Made by a program: the position numbers and the translations under genes. The notes below the pieces were generated by a model, which made no database searches, was not told where the DNA came from, and worked only from the letters and a program-made list of their open reading frames with translations. A stretch of DNA of 10,925 nucleotides from assembly GCA_031178305.1 (NCBI GenBank), contig JAPSJG010000085.1, positions 1-10,925 on the forward strand. The letters run 5' to 3'. Shown piece by piece: positions 1 to 6,833 of this stretch (positions are counted from its first letter, which is position 1; every line of letters begins with the position of its first letter). Origin of the DNA: Sinorhizobium sp. GTDB taxonomy: Bacteria > Pseudomonadota > Alphaproteobacteria > Rhizobiales > Rhizobiaceae.

Positions 1-340
1 CGAGAACCTGATTGTAGGTTTCGAGGGCGAACTGTTCGTCCTTCAGAAGATTGAGAAGCTCGGAGAGCTTGGCGGCCAGCGTGCTGTGGGCGCGCTCGAT
101 GCCGCGTGAATGGTGGATATGGCTGAAATGGCGGGCTCCGATCTCGTCGAGCTCGCCCTGCGTGGCGCGACTTCCGAGCCCCGCCAGTTCCTTGGAGAGC
201 TGCGGGTTCGATCCGAGATACGCCTCGTAATAGAGCTCGTAATTGCGCGGAATTGGCGCGACGCCCATCATGCGCATCGCGTGAGTAATTTGCGAGGCAA
301 CATCGGGCGTCGGCGTCCTGTTCGAGGTTGCCGTCTGCAT
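1..340 (-). CDS. Probable GGDEF-type diguanylate cyclase, N-terminal part only (gene runs off the left edge)
   Basis: Reading the minus strand from the ATG at 340-338 gives 113 codons without a stop up to the window edge, so only the N-terminus is present. A Shine-Dalgarno AGGGG lies about 8 nt upstream of this ATG. The visible part has no signal peptide or membrane segment. It is largely helical, with a block around residues 23-45 containing MRMMGVAPIPRNYELYYEAY, then GSNPQLSKELAGLGSRATQ. From memory, this resembles the N-terminal region of cytoplasmic rhizobial GGDEF proteins, which place a helical sensory or dimerising region before a cyclic-di-GMP synthase domain. The GGDEF domain itself would lie outside the window, so the assignment is inference. 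It is downstream of fumC in the same orientation but separated from it by a terminator, so it probably has its own promoter. Confidence 0.6.
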   Translation of the reverse strand, partial: MQTATSNRTPTPDVASQITHAMRMMGVAPIPRNYELYYEAYLGSNPQLSKELAGLGSRATQGELDEIGARHFSHIHHSRGIERAHSTLAAKLSELLNLLKDEQFALETYNQVL

Positions 341-348
341 CTGCAAGA

Positions 349-390
349 CCCCTAAAATTAATAGGCTCTAATGATTGTTATTTTTAGGGG
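349..390 (-). promoter_or_regulatory. Inverted repeat that can pair with the Shine-Dalgarno sequence of the 1-340 gene
   Basis: CCCCTAAAA at 349-357 and TTTTAGGGG at 382-390 are perfect 9-base arms. In the minus-strand transcript the 5' arm is CCCCUAAAA and the 3' arm is UUUUAGGGG, and the 3' arm contains the AGGGG ribosome-binding site of the gene starting at 340. After one A-A mismatch the stem continues with three more pairs (UAA with UUA), leaving a loop of about 16 nt. Pairing would hide the ribosome-binding site. It could also act as a DNA operator. Confidence 0.5.
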
Positions 391-489
391 CAAAAGATTT
401 TCGGAGTCTTAACAAATGCTTGTCTGCACAAATGCAAATTGAGTGAATTGATGCACCCATGATTTAGGTAGAGTGAAGCGGAGGGCAGG

Positions 490-531
490 AAAAAACAGAG
501 GTGGCCGCGGCGCCGCAAACAGGCCGCGGCC
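490..531 (-). terminator. Rho-independent terminator of fumC
   Basis: On the minus strand, 12 nt past the fumC stop, the 9-bp arms GGCCGCGGC and GCCGCGGCC (plus-strand 523-531 and 503-511) enclose an 11-nt loop. A run of six T (plus-strand A490-A495) follows seven bases after the stem. The T run is slightly further from the stem than usual, but the stem is very stable. Confidence 0.65.
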
Positions 532-542
532 ATCAATTTCGA

Positions 543-1934
543 TCAGGCCGGGCTGATCATCGTTTCCGGGCGGACGATCGCATCGAACTCTTCGTTCGTC
601 ACGTAACCGCCGCCAACGGCCTCTTCGCGCAGCGTCGTGCCGTTCTTGTGCGCCGTCTTGGCGATCTTGGCGGCGTTGTCGTAGCCGATCTTCGGTGCGA
701 GCGCGGTCACGAGCATCAGCGAACGGTCGAGTGCCGCCTTGATGTTGTCCTCGCGGGCTTCGATGCCGACGACGCAATTGTCGGTGAAGGAGATGGCCGC
801 ATCGGAAAGCAGCTGTACCGACTGCAGGAAATTGTAGGCCATCAGCGGATTGTAGACGTTGAGCTCGAAATGGCCCTGGCTGCCCGCAAAGGTAAGCGAG
901 GCGTGATTGCCGAAGACCTGCACGCAGACCTGCGTCAGTGCCTCGCACTGCGTCGGGTTGACCTTGCCGGGCATGATCGACGAGCCGGGCTCGTTCTCCG
1001 GGAGCGCGAGTTCGCCGAGGCCGGAGCGGGGTCCGGAGCCCAGGAAGCGGATGTCGTTGGCGATCTTGAAGAGCGCGGCGGCGGTCGCGTTGATCGCGCC
1101 GTGGCTGAAGACCATCGAGTCATGCGCTGCGAGCGCCTCGAACTTGTTCGGCGCGGAAGTGAAGGCGATGCCGGTGATCGCGGCGATTTCCTCCGCCACC
1201 TTCTCGGCGAAGCCGACCGGCGCATTGAGGCCGGTGCCGACGGCGGTACCGCCCTGGGCGAGTTCGCAAAGGCCGGGCAGGGTCATCTCGATCCGCTTGA
1301 TCGAAGAGGCAACCTGCGCCGCATAACCGGAGAATTCCTGCCCGAGGGTGAGCGGCGTTGCGTCCTGAGTGTGGGTGCGGCCGATCTTGATGATGTGGTC
1401 GAAGGCCTTGACCTTCTCCTCGAGCGCCTTGTGCAGGTGCTTGAGCGCCGGCAGAAGGTCGTGGATTACCCGCTCGGCGCAGGCTATGTGCATCGCCGTC
1501 GGATAGGTGTCGTTCGACGACTGGCTCATATTGACATGATCGTTCGGGTGCACCGGCTTCTTCGAGCCGATGACGCCACCGAGCAGCTCGATTGCCCGGT
1601 TGGAGATGACTTCGTTGGCGTTCATGTTGGACTGGGTGCCGGATCCTGTCTGCCAGACGGCGAGCGGGAAGTGGTCGTTGAGCTTGCCGTCGATCACCTC
1701 CTGCGCCGCCTTGATGATGGCTTCACCGAGCGTGGGGTCGAGCCGGCCGAGCGCCACGTTGGCGCGGGCGGCGGCCTGCTTGACGATGCCAAGCGCGCGG
1801 ACGATCGCCAGCGGCTGCTTTTCCCAGCCGATCTTGAAGTTGCCAAGGGAGCGCTGGGCCTGGGCACCCCAGTAGCGGTCGCTCGCCACTTCGATGGGAC
1901 CGAACGTATCTGATTCCGTGCGCGTGGATGTCAT
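543..1934 (-). CDS. fumC: Class II fumarate hydratase (fumarase C)
   Basis: A 463-residue cytoplasmic, iron-sulfur-independent fumarase that interconverts fumarate and L-malate in the TCA cycle as a homotetramer. The length and numbering match E. coli FumC. The SGT substrate-contact motif is at residues 98-100, the catalytic histidine is H188 in GRTHTQDATP, and the fumarase/aspartase signature GSSIMPGKVNP starts at 317 with the catalytic serine at 318. HPNDHVNMSQSSNDT is at 129-143. The ATG at 1934 was chosen because the family homology begins at MTSTRTE and AAGGCAGGT lies upstream. An in-frame ATG seven codons earlier (1955) is possible. The open frame continues further upstream to 2363, but that stretch is arginine-rich and looks non-coding. 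The gene is monocistronic: divergent from the L,D-transpeptidase and ended by its own terminator. Nothing is missing or truncated. Confidence 0.97.
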   Translation of the reverse strand: MTSTRTESDTFGPIEVASDRYWGAQAQRSLGNFKIGWEKQPLAIVRALGIVKQAAARANVALGRLDPTLGEAIIKAAQEVIDGKLNDHFPLAVWQTGSGTQSNMNANEVISNRAIELLGGVIGSKKPVHPNDHVNMSQSSNDTYPTAMHIACAERVIHDLLPALKHLHKALEEKVKAFDHIIKIGRTHTQDATPLTLGQEFSGYAAQVASSIKRIEMTLPGLCELAQGGTAVGTGLNAPVGFAEKVAEEIAAITGIAFTSAPNKFEALAAHDSMVFSHGAINATAAALFKIANDIRFLGSGPRSGLGELALPENEPGSSIMPGKVNPTQCEALTQVCVQVFGNHASLTFAGSQGHFELNVYNPLMAYNFLQSVQLLSDAAISFTDNCVVGIEAREDNIKAALDRSLMLVTALAPKIGYDNAAKIAKTAHKNGTTLREEAVGGGYVTNEEFDAIVRPETMISPA

Positions 1935-2454
1935 CGTGATACCTGCCTTCGTCATGCGGTTCATGAAGCCGAGGCGAGAAGTCGGTCGCAGCCGGTTGCC
2001 CACCCCGGTACCGGCATCTCTCTGCCCCGGCAGTGGCGCCTTGTAAAGGGGTCGCACGGGCTCGGACAGGACTACAATCGTTTGAATTGCTGCGGTGCGG
2101 CATCGGTCTCGGCGGCTTGCCGAGGCCGCCCGATAACCCCGCTCCCGCGCCATCCCTCTTGTGGCCTTTCGGTCACATTCGGCGTCTTGCTTGGGTAGCG
2201 CCCCTGTGCCTGCGGGAACAATCATAGGTGGTGTCTTGTTGTATAGCTGCAGAAAATCAGGCGTTTGTGACGGTTTGCGCGTGCATTGGATGAGTTGCTT
2301 CAGAACAGGTGCTGGTAGGTTTTGGGCCGATCGGGCGAGGGACGTTTCCTTTTCATTCACCATCCTTTTCTATAAGTCTGCGGGCACGAGGGCGTGGCGA
2401 GAATCTGGCAGCGGCCGAATTCGGCGGCAACGCGATACGGGGACTCTTATTCTT
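1935..2454. other. 520-bp divergent intergenic region between fumC and the L,D-transpeptidase gene
   Basis: This must hold the promoters of both flanking genes. Both flanking frames stay open through much of it (to 2363 on minus, from 2161 on plus), but the predicted extensions are low-complexity and lack family features, so I read them as chance in GC-rich DNA. On plus, CTATAA at 2370-2375 is a fair -10 about 80 nt before the transpeptidase start, but no good CTTGAC-like -35 accompanies it. On minus, CTATAC (complement of 2251-2256 or thereabouts) is an equally weak candidate for fumC. A small hairpin, CTCGGC/GCCGAG, lies at 2108-2124 with a 5-nt loop. I see no RNA gene or repeat. Confidence 0.5.
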
Positions 2455-4341
2455 ATGAACATTATCAAATCGACGGCGCTGGTTGCGCTCATAAGTAGCT
2501 GTGCGATCGCCTCCATTGATGTGCGGCCAGCGTCGGCAATCACCCTGATGGACCTTATCCGCGGCGGCAAGAGACGCGCCGCGCCCGAGCAGGTTTATCC
2601 CGGCCGCCCAGTGCCTGGTTTCGATACGTTGCAGCAGAATAGGGCGGTCGCGAAGCCGCCTCGCGTTTCCAGCCCGCGCTATTACACCTACAAGCCCGAG
2701 CCATTACGCAGGGTTGCGACCGATCGGCTGGTCGATCCGGTCGTTACCGGGTCAGTTGGCGGCTACGGTCTGCCGCCGATACTGCGTGTGCCGCTCTCGA
2801 ATGCGCGCCACTTTCTGCCGGAGGTCCATGTCAGAGCGCCGGCGGACGTGGCGAAGGCGTTGGAGAGCTTCTATGGCGGGCGGACAAACTTTCTCTGGAT
2901 TGCGGGCAGCGGCGTCAATTCCCGCGCACAGGCGGCCATCTCCGTGCTCAAGGACGCTGCGAAGGTCGGCCTCGATCCCGCCGATTATGCGGTCAATGTT
3001 CCGGCCGATGCGTTCGATCACGGCGACATGATCGCGCGCGAGAAGGATCTGGTGCGCTTCGAGATCGCCATGTCCGCCGCGGTGCTCACCTATGTTCAGG
3101 ATGCCGTGCGCGGCCGCATCGATCCGAACAGGATTTCCGGGTATCACGACTTCAAGCGCAAGAGTGTCGATCTTCTCGGCTTTCTCGAAAAGCTGGCGAC
3201 GGCGGGCGACGTCGCGGCGCTGATCGAGGACCAGAATCCAAAGAGTCGGCAATTCCTTGCGCTGAAGCAGGAACTCGAAAGGCTCCGCGCCGAAACGGAT
3301 GCCACCCCGCGCGTCGAGATCGCGCCGGGGACGTTGCTGAAGCCCGGCGACAGCAATCCGGAACTGGCCAATATCGTCGCCGGCATTAGGCTGAAGGCCT
3401 CGGAGGCGCTGAAGAGCGAGCACGCTGTGGTGCTCGCGAGCTATCAGGGTGCGCCGGAATACACGTCAGATCTGGTTTCCCTCGTCGAAGCGTTCCAGAA
3501 GGAGCAGGGGCTGAAGCCGGACGGCATTATCGGCCAGGCATCGATCCGCGCCTTGACCGGCGGCGATACGACCGCGAGCAGGATCGACAAGGTCGAGATC
3601 GCGATGGAGCAGGCGCGCTGGCTGCCGGATGGCCTCGGCGGTCGCTATGTCTTCATCAACCAGCCGGCCTTCATGGCCTATTACAACGAGCATGGGACGG
3701 AGCAGTTCTCCATGCGCGTGGTCGTTGGTTCTAAGGCCAACCAGACCTATTTCTTCCAGGACGAGATACAGACGGTAGAGGTCAATCCCTATTGGGGCGT
3801 GCCGCAGTCGATCATCGTCAACGAGATGCTGCCGAAGCTCAGAAGCGATCCGAGCTATCTCGATCGCATGGGCTACCAGGTCGAGGTCGGCGGCCGCGTC
3901 GTCCCGTCTTCGGCAGTGAACTGGTACGGCTCAACGGCTTCCGTTTCAGTTCGTCAGCCGCCGAGCAGCGACAATGCGCTCGGCGAACTGAAGATCCTCT
4001 TTCCGAACTCGCATGCGATCTACATGCACGACACACCGTCGAAGAGTTTCTTCAAGCGCGACCAGCGGGCCCTGAGCCACGGCTGCGTTCGTCTCGCGGA
4101 GCCGCGCCGCATGGCGGCCGCCGTTCTCGGGGTCAGCATCGACGAGGTCGCGAGCGAGATCGCAAGCGGCCGCAACAAGGCCCTGCCGGTCCCGCAGAAA
4201 ATCCCGGTCTATGTCTCCTATTTCACGGCATGGCCGAACAAGGACGGCAAAGTCGAATATTTCGGCGACGTTTATGACCGCGACATGTACATGAACCGCG
4301 CCTTCGAGGCGACGCGAAAGGCGCGGCACGCAGAAGGATGA
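2455..4341 (+). CDS. Periplasmic L,D-transpeptidase, YcbB/LdtD type (scaffold, peptidoglycan-binding and YkuD domains)
   Basis: A 628-residue exported enzyme predicted to form 3-3 (meso-DAP to meso-DAP) cross-links in peptidoglycan or to attach other groups to it. The ATG at 2455 starts a clear signal peptide (residues 1-28: lysine at 5, hydrophobic 7-19, cleavage after ASA at 26-28). A GGGGA about 11 nt upstream supports it, and the open frame upstream is not protein-like. The YcbB scaffold-like region covers about 115-290. A PG_binding_1 motif is at about 338-369 (VEAFQKEQGLKPDGIIG). The YkuD catalytic domain covers about 395-565, with VNPYWGVPQSI at 443-453, H525 in IYMHDTPSK, and the nucleophile C544 in SHGCVRL. 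Length matches the YcbB family (about 600 residues). C16 is preceded by I-S-S, which also fits a lipobox, so membrane anchoring is an alternative. The gene stands alone, divergent from fumC and convergent with gph. Confidence 0.93.
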   Translation: MNIIKSTALVALISSCAIASIDVRPASAITLMDLIRGGKRRAAPEQVYPGRPVPGFDTLQQNRAVAKPPRVSSPRYYTYKPEPLRRVATDRLVDPVVTGSVGGYGLPPILRVPLSNARHFLPEVHVRAPADVAKALESFYGGRTNFLWIAGSGVNSRAQAAISVLKDAAKVGLDPADYAVNVPADAFDHGDMIAREKDLVRFEIAMSAAVLTYVQDAVRGRIDPNRISGYHDFKRKSVDLLGFLEKLATAGDVAALIEDQNPKSRQFLALKQELERLRAETDATPRVEIAPGTLLKPGDSNPELANIVAGIRLKASEALKSEHAVVLASYQGAPEYTSDLVSLVEAFQKEQGLKPDGIIGQASIRALTGGDTTASRIDKVEIAMEQARWLPDGLGGRYVFINQPAFMAYYNEHGTEQFSMRVVVGSKANQTYFFQDEIQTVEVNPYWGVPQSIIVNEMLPKLRSDPSYLDRMGYQVEVGGRVVPSSAVNWYGSTASVSVRQPPSSDNALGELKILFPNSHAIYMHDTPSKSFFKRDQRALSHGCVRLAEPRRMAAAVLGVSIDEVASEIASGRNKALPVPQKIPVYVSYFTAWPNKDGKVEYFGDVYDRDMYMNRAFEATRKARHAEG

Positions 4342-4345
4342 GGCG

Positions 4346-4366
4346 AGGCCGCGAAAGCGGCCTTTT
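4346..4366 (+). terminator. Rho-independent terminator of the L,D-transpeptidase gene
   Basis: AGGCCGC, a GAAA loop and GCGGCCT form a 7-bp GC-rich stem starting 5 bases after the stop, followed by TTTTCCTATTT. The hairpin fills the 26-bp gap before the convergent gph stop. The minus-strand reading has no T-run, so it serves the plus-strand gene. Confidence 0.85.
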
Positions 4367-4367
4367 C

Positions 4368-5051
4368 CTATTTCGGCTGTCGGTTGAGAAGCGATTTCAC
4401 GAGATCGGGCGTCAGCTCGTCGAAATGAGTGATGATGCGGTCGGGCGAGAGGCTCTCGATCGGCACGTCGGAATAACCGAAAGGTACGGCGATCGACGGC
4501 ACGGCTGCGTTACGCGCCACGAGGATGTCGTTGAGGCTATCTCCAACCATCACCGCGCGCTCGGCGCTGCTCCCGGCATTGGCAACGGTCGAGAGCAGGT
4601 GCTCGGCATGAGGCTTGCGGACGGAGAACGTATCGCCGCCGGCGATCGCTGCAAAGCGGCCGGCAAGTCCGAGCCCATCGAGAAGGCGCTTGGCCAGCAT
4701 TTCCGGCTTGTTGGTACAGACGGCGAGTTTCAGCCCCGCGTCCTGAAGGCGGTCGAGCGCCTCGACCAGGCCGGGGTAGGGCAGGGATTCGCCTGGCATG
4801 GAGCCGTGATAGAACTCGACGAATTCCTTCATCTGCCAGGCTAGGCCTTCCTCGCTCAGCGTCTTGCCTCGGAGTGCGAAGGTCCGTTCGATCATGGCGC
4901 GGGCGCCGTGGCCGACGAGATGCGTGAGGTCCTTGTAAGTAACCGGTTCGACACCTGCCTGCGTCACCGCATGGTTGAGGCTGGCGACGAGGTCCGGCGC
5001 GGTATCGACGAGCGTGCCGTCGAGGTCGAAGACGACGAGTGGTGGGGACAA
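4368..5051 (-). CDS. gph: Phosphoglycolate phosphatase (HAD superfamily)
   Basis: A 227-residue cytoplasmic HAD hydrolase that dephosphorylates 2-phosphoglycolate, a product of DNA 3'-end repair and of Rubisco oxygenation. All HAD motifs are present: motif I VVFDLDGTLVD with the nucleophile D9 and D11, motif II threonine T113 in VCTNK, motif III lysine K146 in VRKP, and motif IV VGDSLND with D171 and D175. The cap domain lies between about 20 and 85 (C1 type), as in GPH. I chose the TTG at 5051 because GAGGT lies five bases upstream and the protein then begins SPPLVVFDLDG, as expected for rhizobial GPH. The ATG at 5081 would add ten basic residues and has no ribosome-binding site. The gene is convergent with the transpeptidase gene and divergent from rpiA. 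Other HAD phosphatase substrates cannot be excluded from sequence alone. Confidence 0.9.
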   Translation of the reverse strand: MSPPLVVFDLDGTLVDTAPDLVASLNHAVTQAGVEPVTYKDLTHLVGHGARAMIERTFALRGKTLSEEGLAWQMKEFVEFYHGSMPGESLPYPGLVEALDRLQDAGLKLAVCTNKPEMLAKRLLDGLGLAGRFAAIAGGDTFSVRKPHAEHLLSTVANAGSSAERAVMVGDSLNDILVARNAAVPSIAVPFGYSDVPIESLSPDRIITHFDELTPDLVKSLLNRQPK

Positions 5052-5322
5052 GGGGCACCTCGTTCTAAAAATCCTTCCCATTGGGTAGGGGAAGTTCCGG
5101 CGCAATGCAATGGCGACCTAGGTCGGTAGCGTTGCCTAATTCCGGGGTGGGCGCGCGCATTTTGGCTTTTGTTTGCCGCGACGGGCGTGTAAGTGTCTGA
5201 GCGGATTTCGGACGGGAGCCGGTTCATCGCCAGCTTTTCCGCCTGCAGCATTAGCGCGGGATGACGAAAAGTGCGCGGATGTCCGACCTAAATCATCGTG
5301 ATCTAGAGGGAGCGATCGGCGC
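5052..5322. promoter_or_regulatory. Divergent gph-rpiA control region with a 12-bp palindrome
   Basis: These 271 bases must carry promoters for both genes. I find no convincing CTTGAC-N17-CTATAT pair in either direction. CGACCTAGGTCG at 5114-5125 is a perfect 12-bp palindrome centred on CTAG, about 65 bp upstream of gph and 200 bp upstream of rpiA, and could be an operator. The only other distinct element is AGAGGGAG at 5305-5312, the rpiA ribosome-binding site. Confidence 0.4.
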
Positions 5323-6018
5323 ATGGACGCCCGCCAGATGAAGATCAAGGCCGCCGAGGCGGCGCTTGACTACGTAGAAGATGGAATGCGGCTCGGGATC
5401 GGCACCGGTTCGACCGCGGAGGAGTTCGTCCGGCTGCTGGCCGAGAAGGTCGCAACCGGCTTTCGGATCCAGGGCGTGCCCACGTCCGAGCGCACGGCTC
5501 GACTTTGCCTCGAACTCGGCGTTCCCCTGAAATCGCTGGACGAGTTGCCTGAACTGGACCTGACCGTCGACGGTGCCGACGAGGTCGACAGGAAATTGCG
5601 GTTGATCAAGGGCGGCGGCGGCGCATTGCTGCGGGAGAAGATCGTGGCGGCCGCTTCCGCCCGGATGGTCGTCATTGCCGACGAATCGAAAGTGGTCGAC
5701 GTTCTCGGCGCCTTCAAGCTGCCGATCGAAATCAACCCGTTCGGCCAGATTGCGACCCGGATCGCCATCGAGAAGGCGGCTTCACGACTTGGCCTGGCGG
5801 GCGATATCACCATACGCGCGTCGGGCGACGGGCCTTTCATGACCGACGGCGGCCACCTCATCCTGGACGCATCATTTGGCCGTATTCCTGATGCAGAGGC
5901 GCTCGCGGCCGAGTTAAACGCCATACCGGGGGTCGTCGAGCACGGACTGTTCATCGGCATGTCATCCCTGGCGATCATCGCCGGTCCGGAGGGTGCGCGT
6001 GTCCTGATGGCAGCCTGA
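5323..6018 (+). CDS. rpiA: Ribose-5-phosphate isomerase A
   Basis: A 231-residue cytoplasmic enzyme of the non-oxidative pentose phosphate pathway that interconverts ribose-5-phosphate and ribulose-5-phosphate. Family motifs are intact: GIGTGST at 25-31 (phosphate-binding loop), the TVDGADEVD stretch with D83 and D86, IKGGGGALLREK at 95-106 with K96 and the catalytic base E105 (E103 in E. coli), and the C-terminal VVEHGLFIGM at 204-213. E. coli RpiA is 219 residues; the extra length is mostly at the two ends. AGAGGGAG lies about 10 nt before the ATG. A second in-frame ATG at 5338 has no ribosome-binding site. No terminator separates it from the DUF2059 gene 106 bp downstream, so co-transcription is likely. 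Confidence 0.96.
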   Translation: MDARQMKIKAAEAALDYVEDGMRLGIGTGSTAEEFVRLLAEKVATGFRIQGVPTSERTARLCLELGVPLKSLDELPELDLTVDGADEVDRKLRLIKGGGGALLREKIVAAASARMVVIADESKVVDVLGAFKLPIEINPFGQIATRIAIEKAASRLGLAGDITIRASGDGPFMTDGGHLILDASFGRIPDAEALAAELNAIPGVVEHGLFIGMSSLAIIAGPEGARVLMAA

Positions 6019-6019
6019 G

Positions 6020-6103
6020 CGGCACTTGTGCCGGAACCGGCGCAAAAGAAAAATTTCCGCGCATGCGCGCCGGGCGGCGGCAAACGGCCGGGCGGCATGC
6101 GCC
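6020..6103 (+). repeat. Palindromes and a 10-bp direct repeat in the rpiA-DUF2059 spacer
   Basis: The spacer is packed with short symmetrical elements. CGGCAC-TT-GTGCCG (6020-6033) overlaps GCCGG-AA-CCGGC (6030-6041). CGCGCATGCGCG (6058-6069) is a perfect 12-bp palindrome. GCCGGGCGGC occurs twice (6069-6078 and 6087-6096), flanked by GCATGCGC on the left and by GCATGCGCC on the right. No T-run follows any hairpin, so they are not intrinsic terminators. They could affect mRNA processing between the two genes. Confidence 0.45.
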
Positions 6104-6124
6104 AACACAGGAGCATGGATAAAA

Positions 6125-6655
6125 ATGAAGAAAATCGCAGGTCTTGCCCGCGCATTCGCAACCGCAGCCGTCCTCTTCTCCGCGACCGCGCCGGCCGTGC
6201 AGGCCCAGGACGTGACGGAAGAGCAGATCAAGGCGGCCCGCGCGACCATCGACGCGCTTGGCGTGACCAACAGCTTCGACAATATTCTGCCGAACCTCGC
6301 CGAGCGGTTGAAGAATACGCTGATCCAGGCTTCGCCGAACCACCAGGAACTGATCACCGCAACGATCGACGAGAAAGCGCTCGGGCTCGCCGCGCGCCGC
6401 TCGGACCTCGAGCGCGAGGCCGCAACCATCTACGCCAAGACCTTTTCGCTCGAGGAACTCAATGCCATCACCGCCTTTTACAGTTCGGCCGCCGGCAAGA
6501 AGCTCTTGAATGATGGGCCGATCGCATCGCGCGAACTGCTGAAGGCGGCCGACATCTGGGCCGCCGGCGTTTCGCGTGACCTGACGAACGAAGCGACCAA
6601 GTCGCTCGACGAAAAGATCGGCAACACCCCGGCCGCCCAGGCGCCCGCGCAGTAA
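6125..6655 (+). CDS. Secreted DUF2059 domain protein
   Basis: A 176-residue protein with a typical Sec signal peptide: KK at residues 2-3, hydrophobic stretch at about 5-24, predicted cleavage after VQA at 25-27. The mature part is helical. The stretch at about 70-145, including IYAKTFSLEELNAITAFYSS and AAGKKLL, fits the DUF2059 pattern, where a conserved 'FS..EL..i..FY.s..G.k' block follows a helical lead. The function of the family is unknown to me; a periplasmic location is the only firm inference. The tail after about 165 is alanine/proline-rich and probably disordered. AGGAG lies about 11 nt before the ATG at 6125. An ATG at 6115 is out of frame. The gene follows rpiA without a terminator and ends with a strong one, suggesting an rpiA-DUF2059 transcript. 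Confidence 0.85.
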   Translation: MKKIAGLARAFATAAVLFSATAPAVQAQDVTEEQIKAARATIDALGVTNSFDNILPNLAERLKNTLIQASPNHQELITATIDEKALGLAARRSDLEREAATIYAKTFSLEELNAITAFYSSAAGKKLLNDGPIASRELLKAADIWAAGVSRDLTNEATKSLDEKIGNTPAAQAPAQ

Positions 6656-6692
6656 ATGCCCGTCGGCAGTCTTCGGTCTCAAACCACTCATG

Positions 6693-6725
6693 AAAGCCCG
6701 GAGCGATCCGGGCTTTTCTTTTTTT
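6693..6725 (+). terminator. Rho-independent terminator after the DUF2059 gene
   Basis: AAAGCCCGG (6693-6701) and CCGGGCTTT (6708-6716) form a 9-bp stem with a 6-nt loop, followed by a T-rich tract to 6725. This is a textbook intrinsic terminator 38 bp after the DUF2059 stop and separates it from gor. Confidence 0.93.
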
Positions 6726-6742
6726 GCGTCGCAATACTATAT
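6713..6742 (+). promoter_or_regulatory. Probable sigma-70-type promoter of gor
   Basis: CTATAT at 6737-6742 matches the published Sinorhizobium -10 consensus exactly. CTTTTC at 6713-6718 matches the -35 consensus CTTGAC at four of six positions with an 18-bp spacer. The -35 lies inside the T-tract of the upstream terminator. Transcription would start near 6749, giving a leader of about 85 nt before the gor ATG. Confidence 0.55.
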
Positions 6743-6833
6743 CAGGCCGAAGGCGACTCCGTTCGCCACCGATGACGGGCCGACGCTGCGACCCGGAGGC
6801 CTGCCCCATAGCCGCATTCTTGAGGAGTTTTCC

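Noticed and set aside
501..1913. A 470-codon plus-strand open frame opposite fumC
   Set aside because: It is a shadow of fumC in GC-rich DNA: arginine, glycine and aspartate-rich without family features, while the minus strand has complete fumarase motifs.
1935..2363. N-terminal extension of fumC by about 140 codons
   Set aside because: The extension is low-complexity, absent from known class II fumarases, and a normal start with a ribosome-binding site exists at 1934.
2161..2454. Upstream extension of the L,D-transpeptidase
   Set aside because: It would bury the signal peptide in the middle of the protein; the ATG at 2455 precedes a classic signal sequence.
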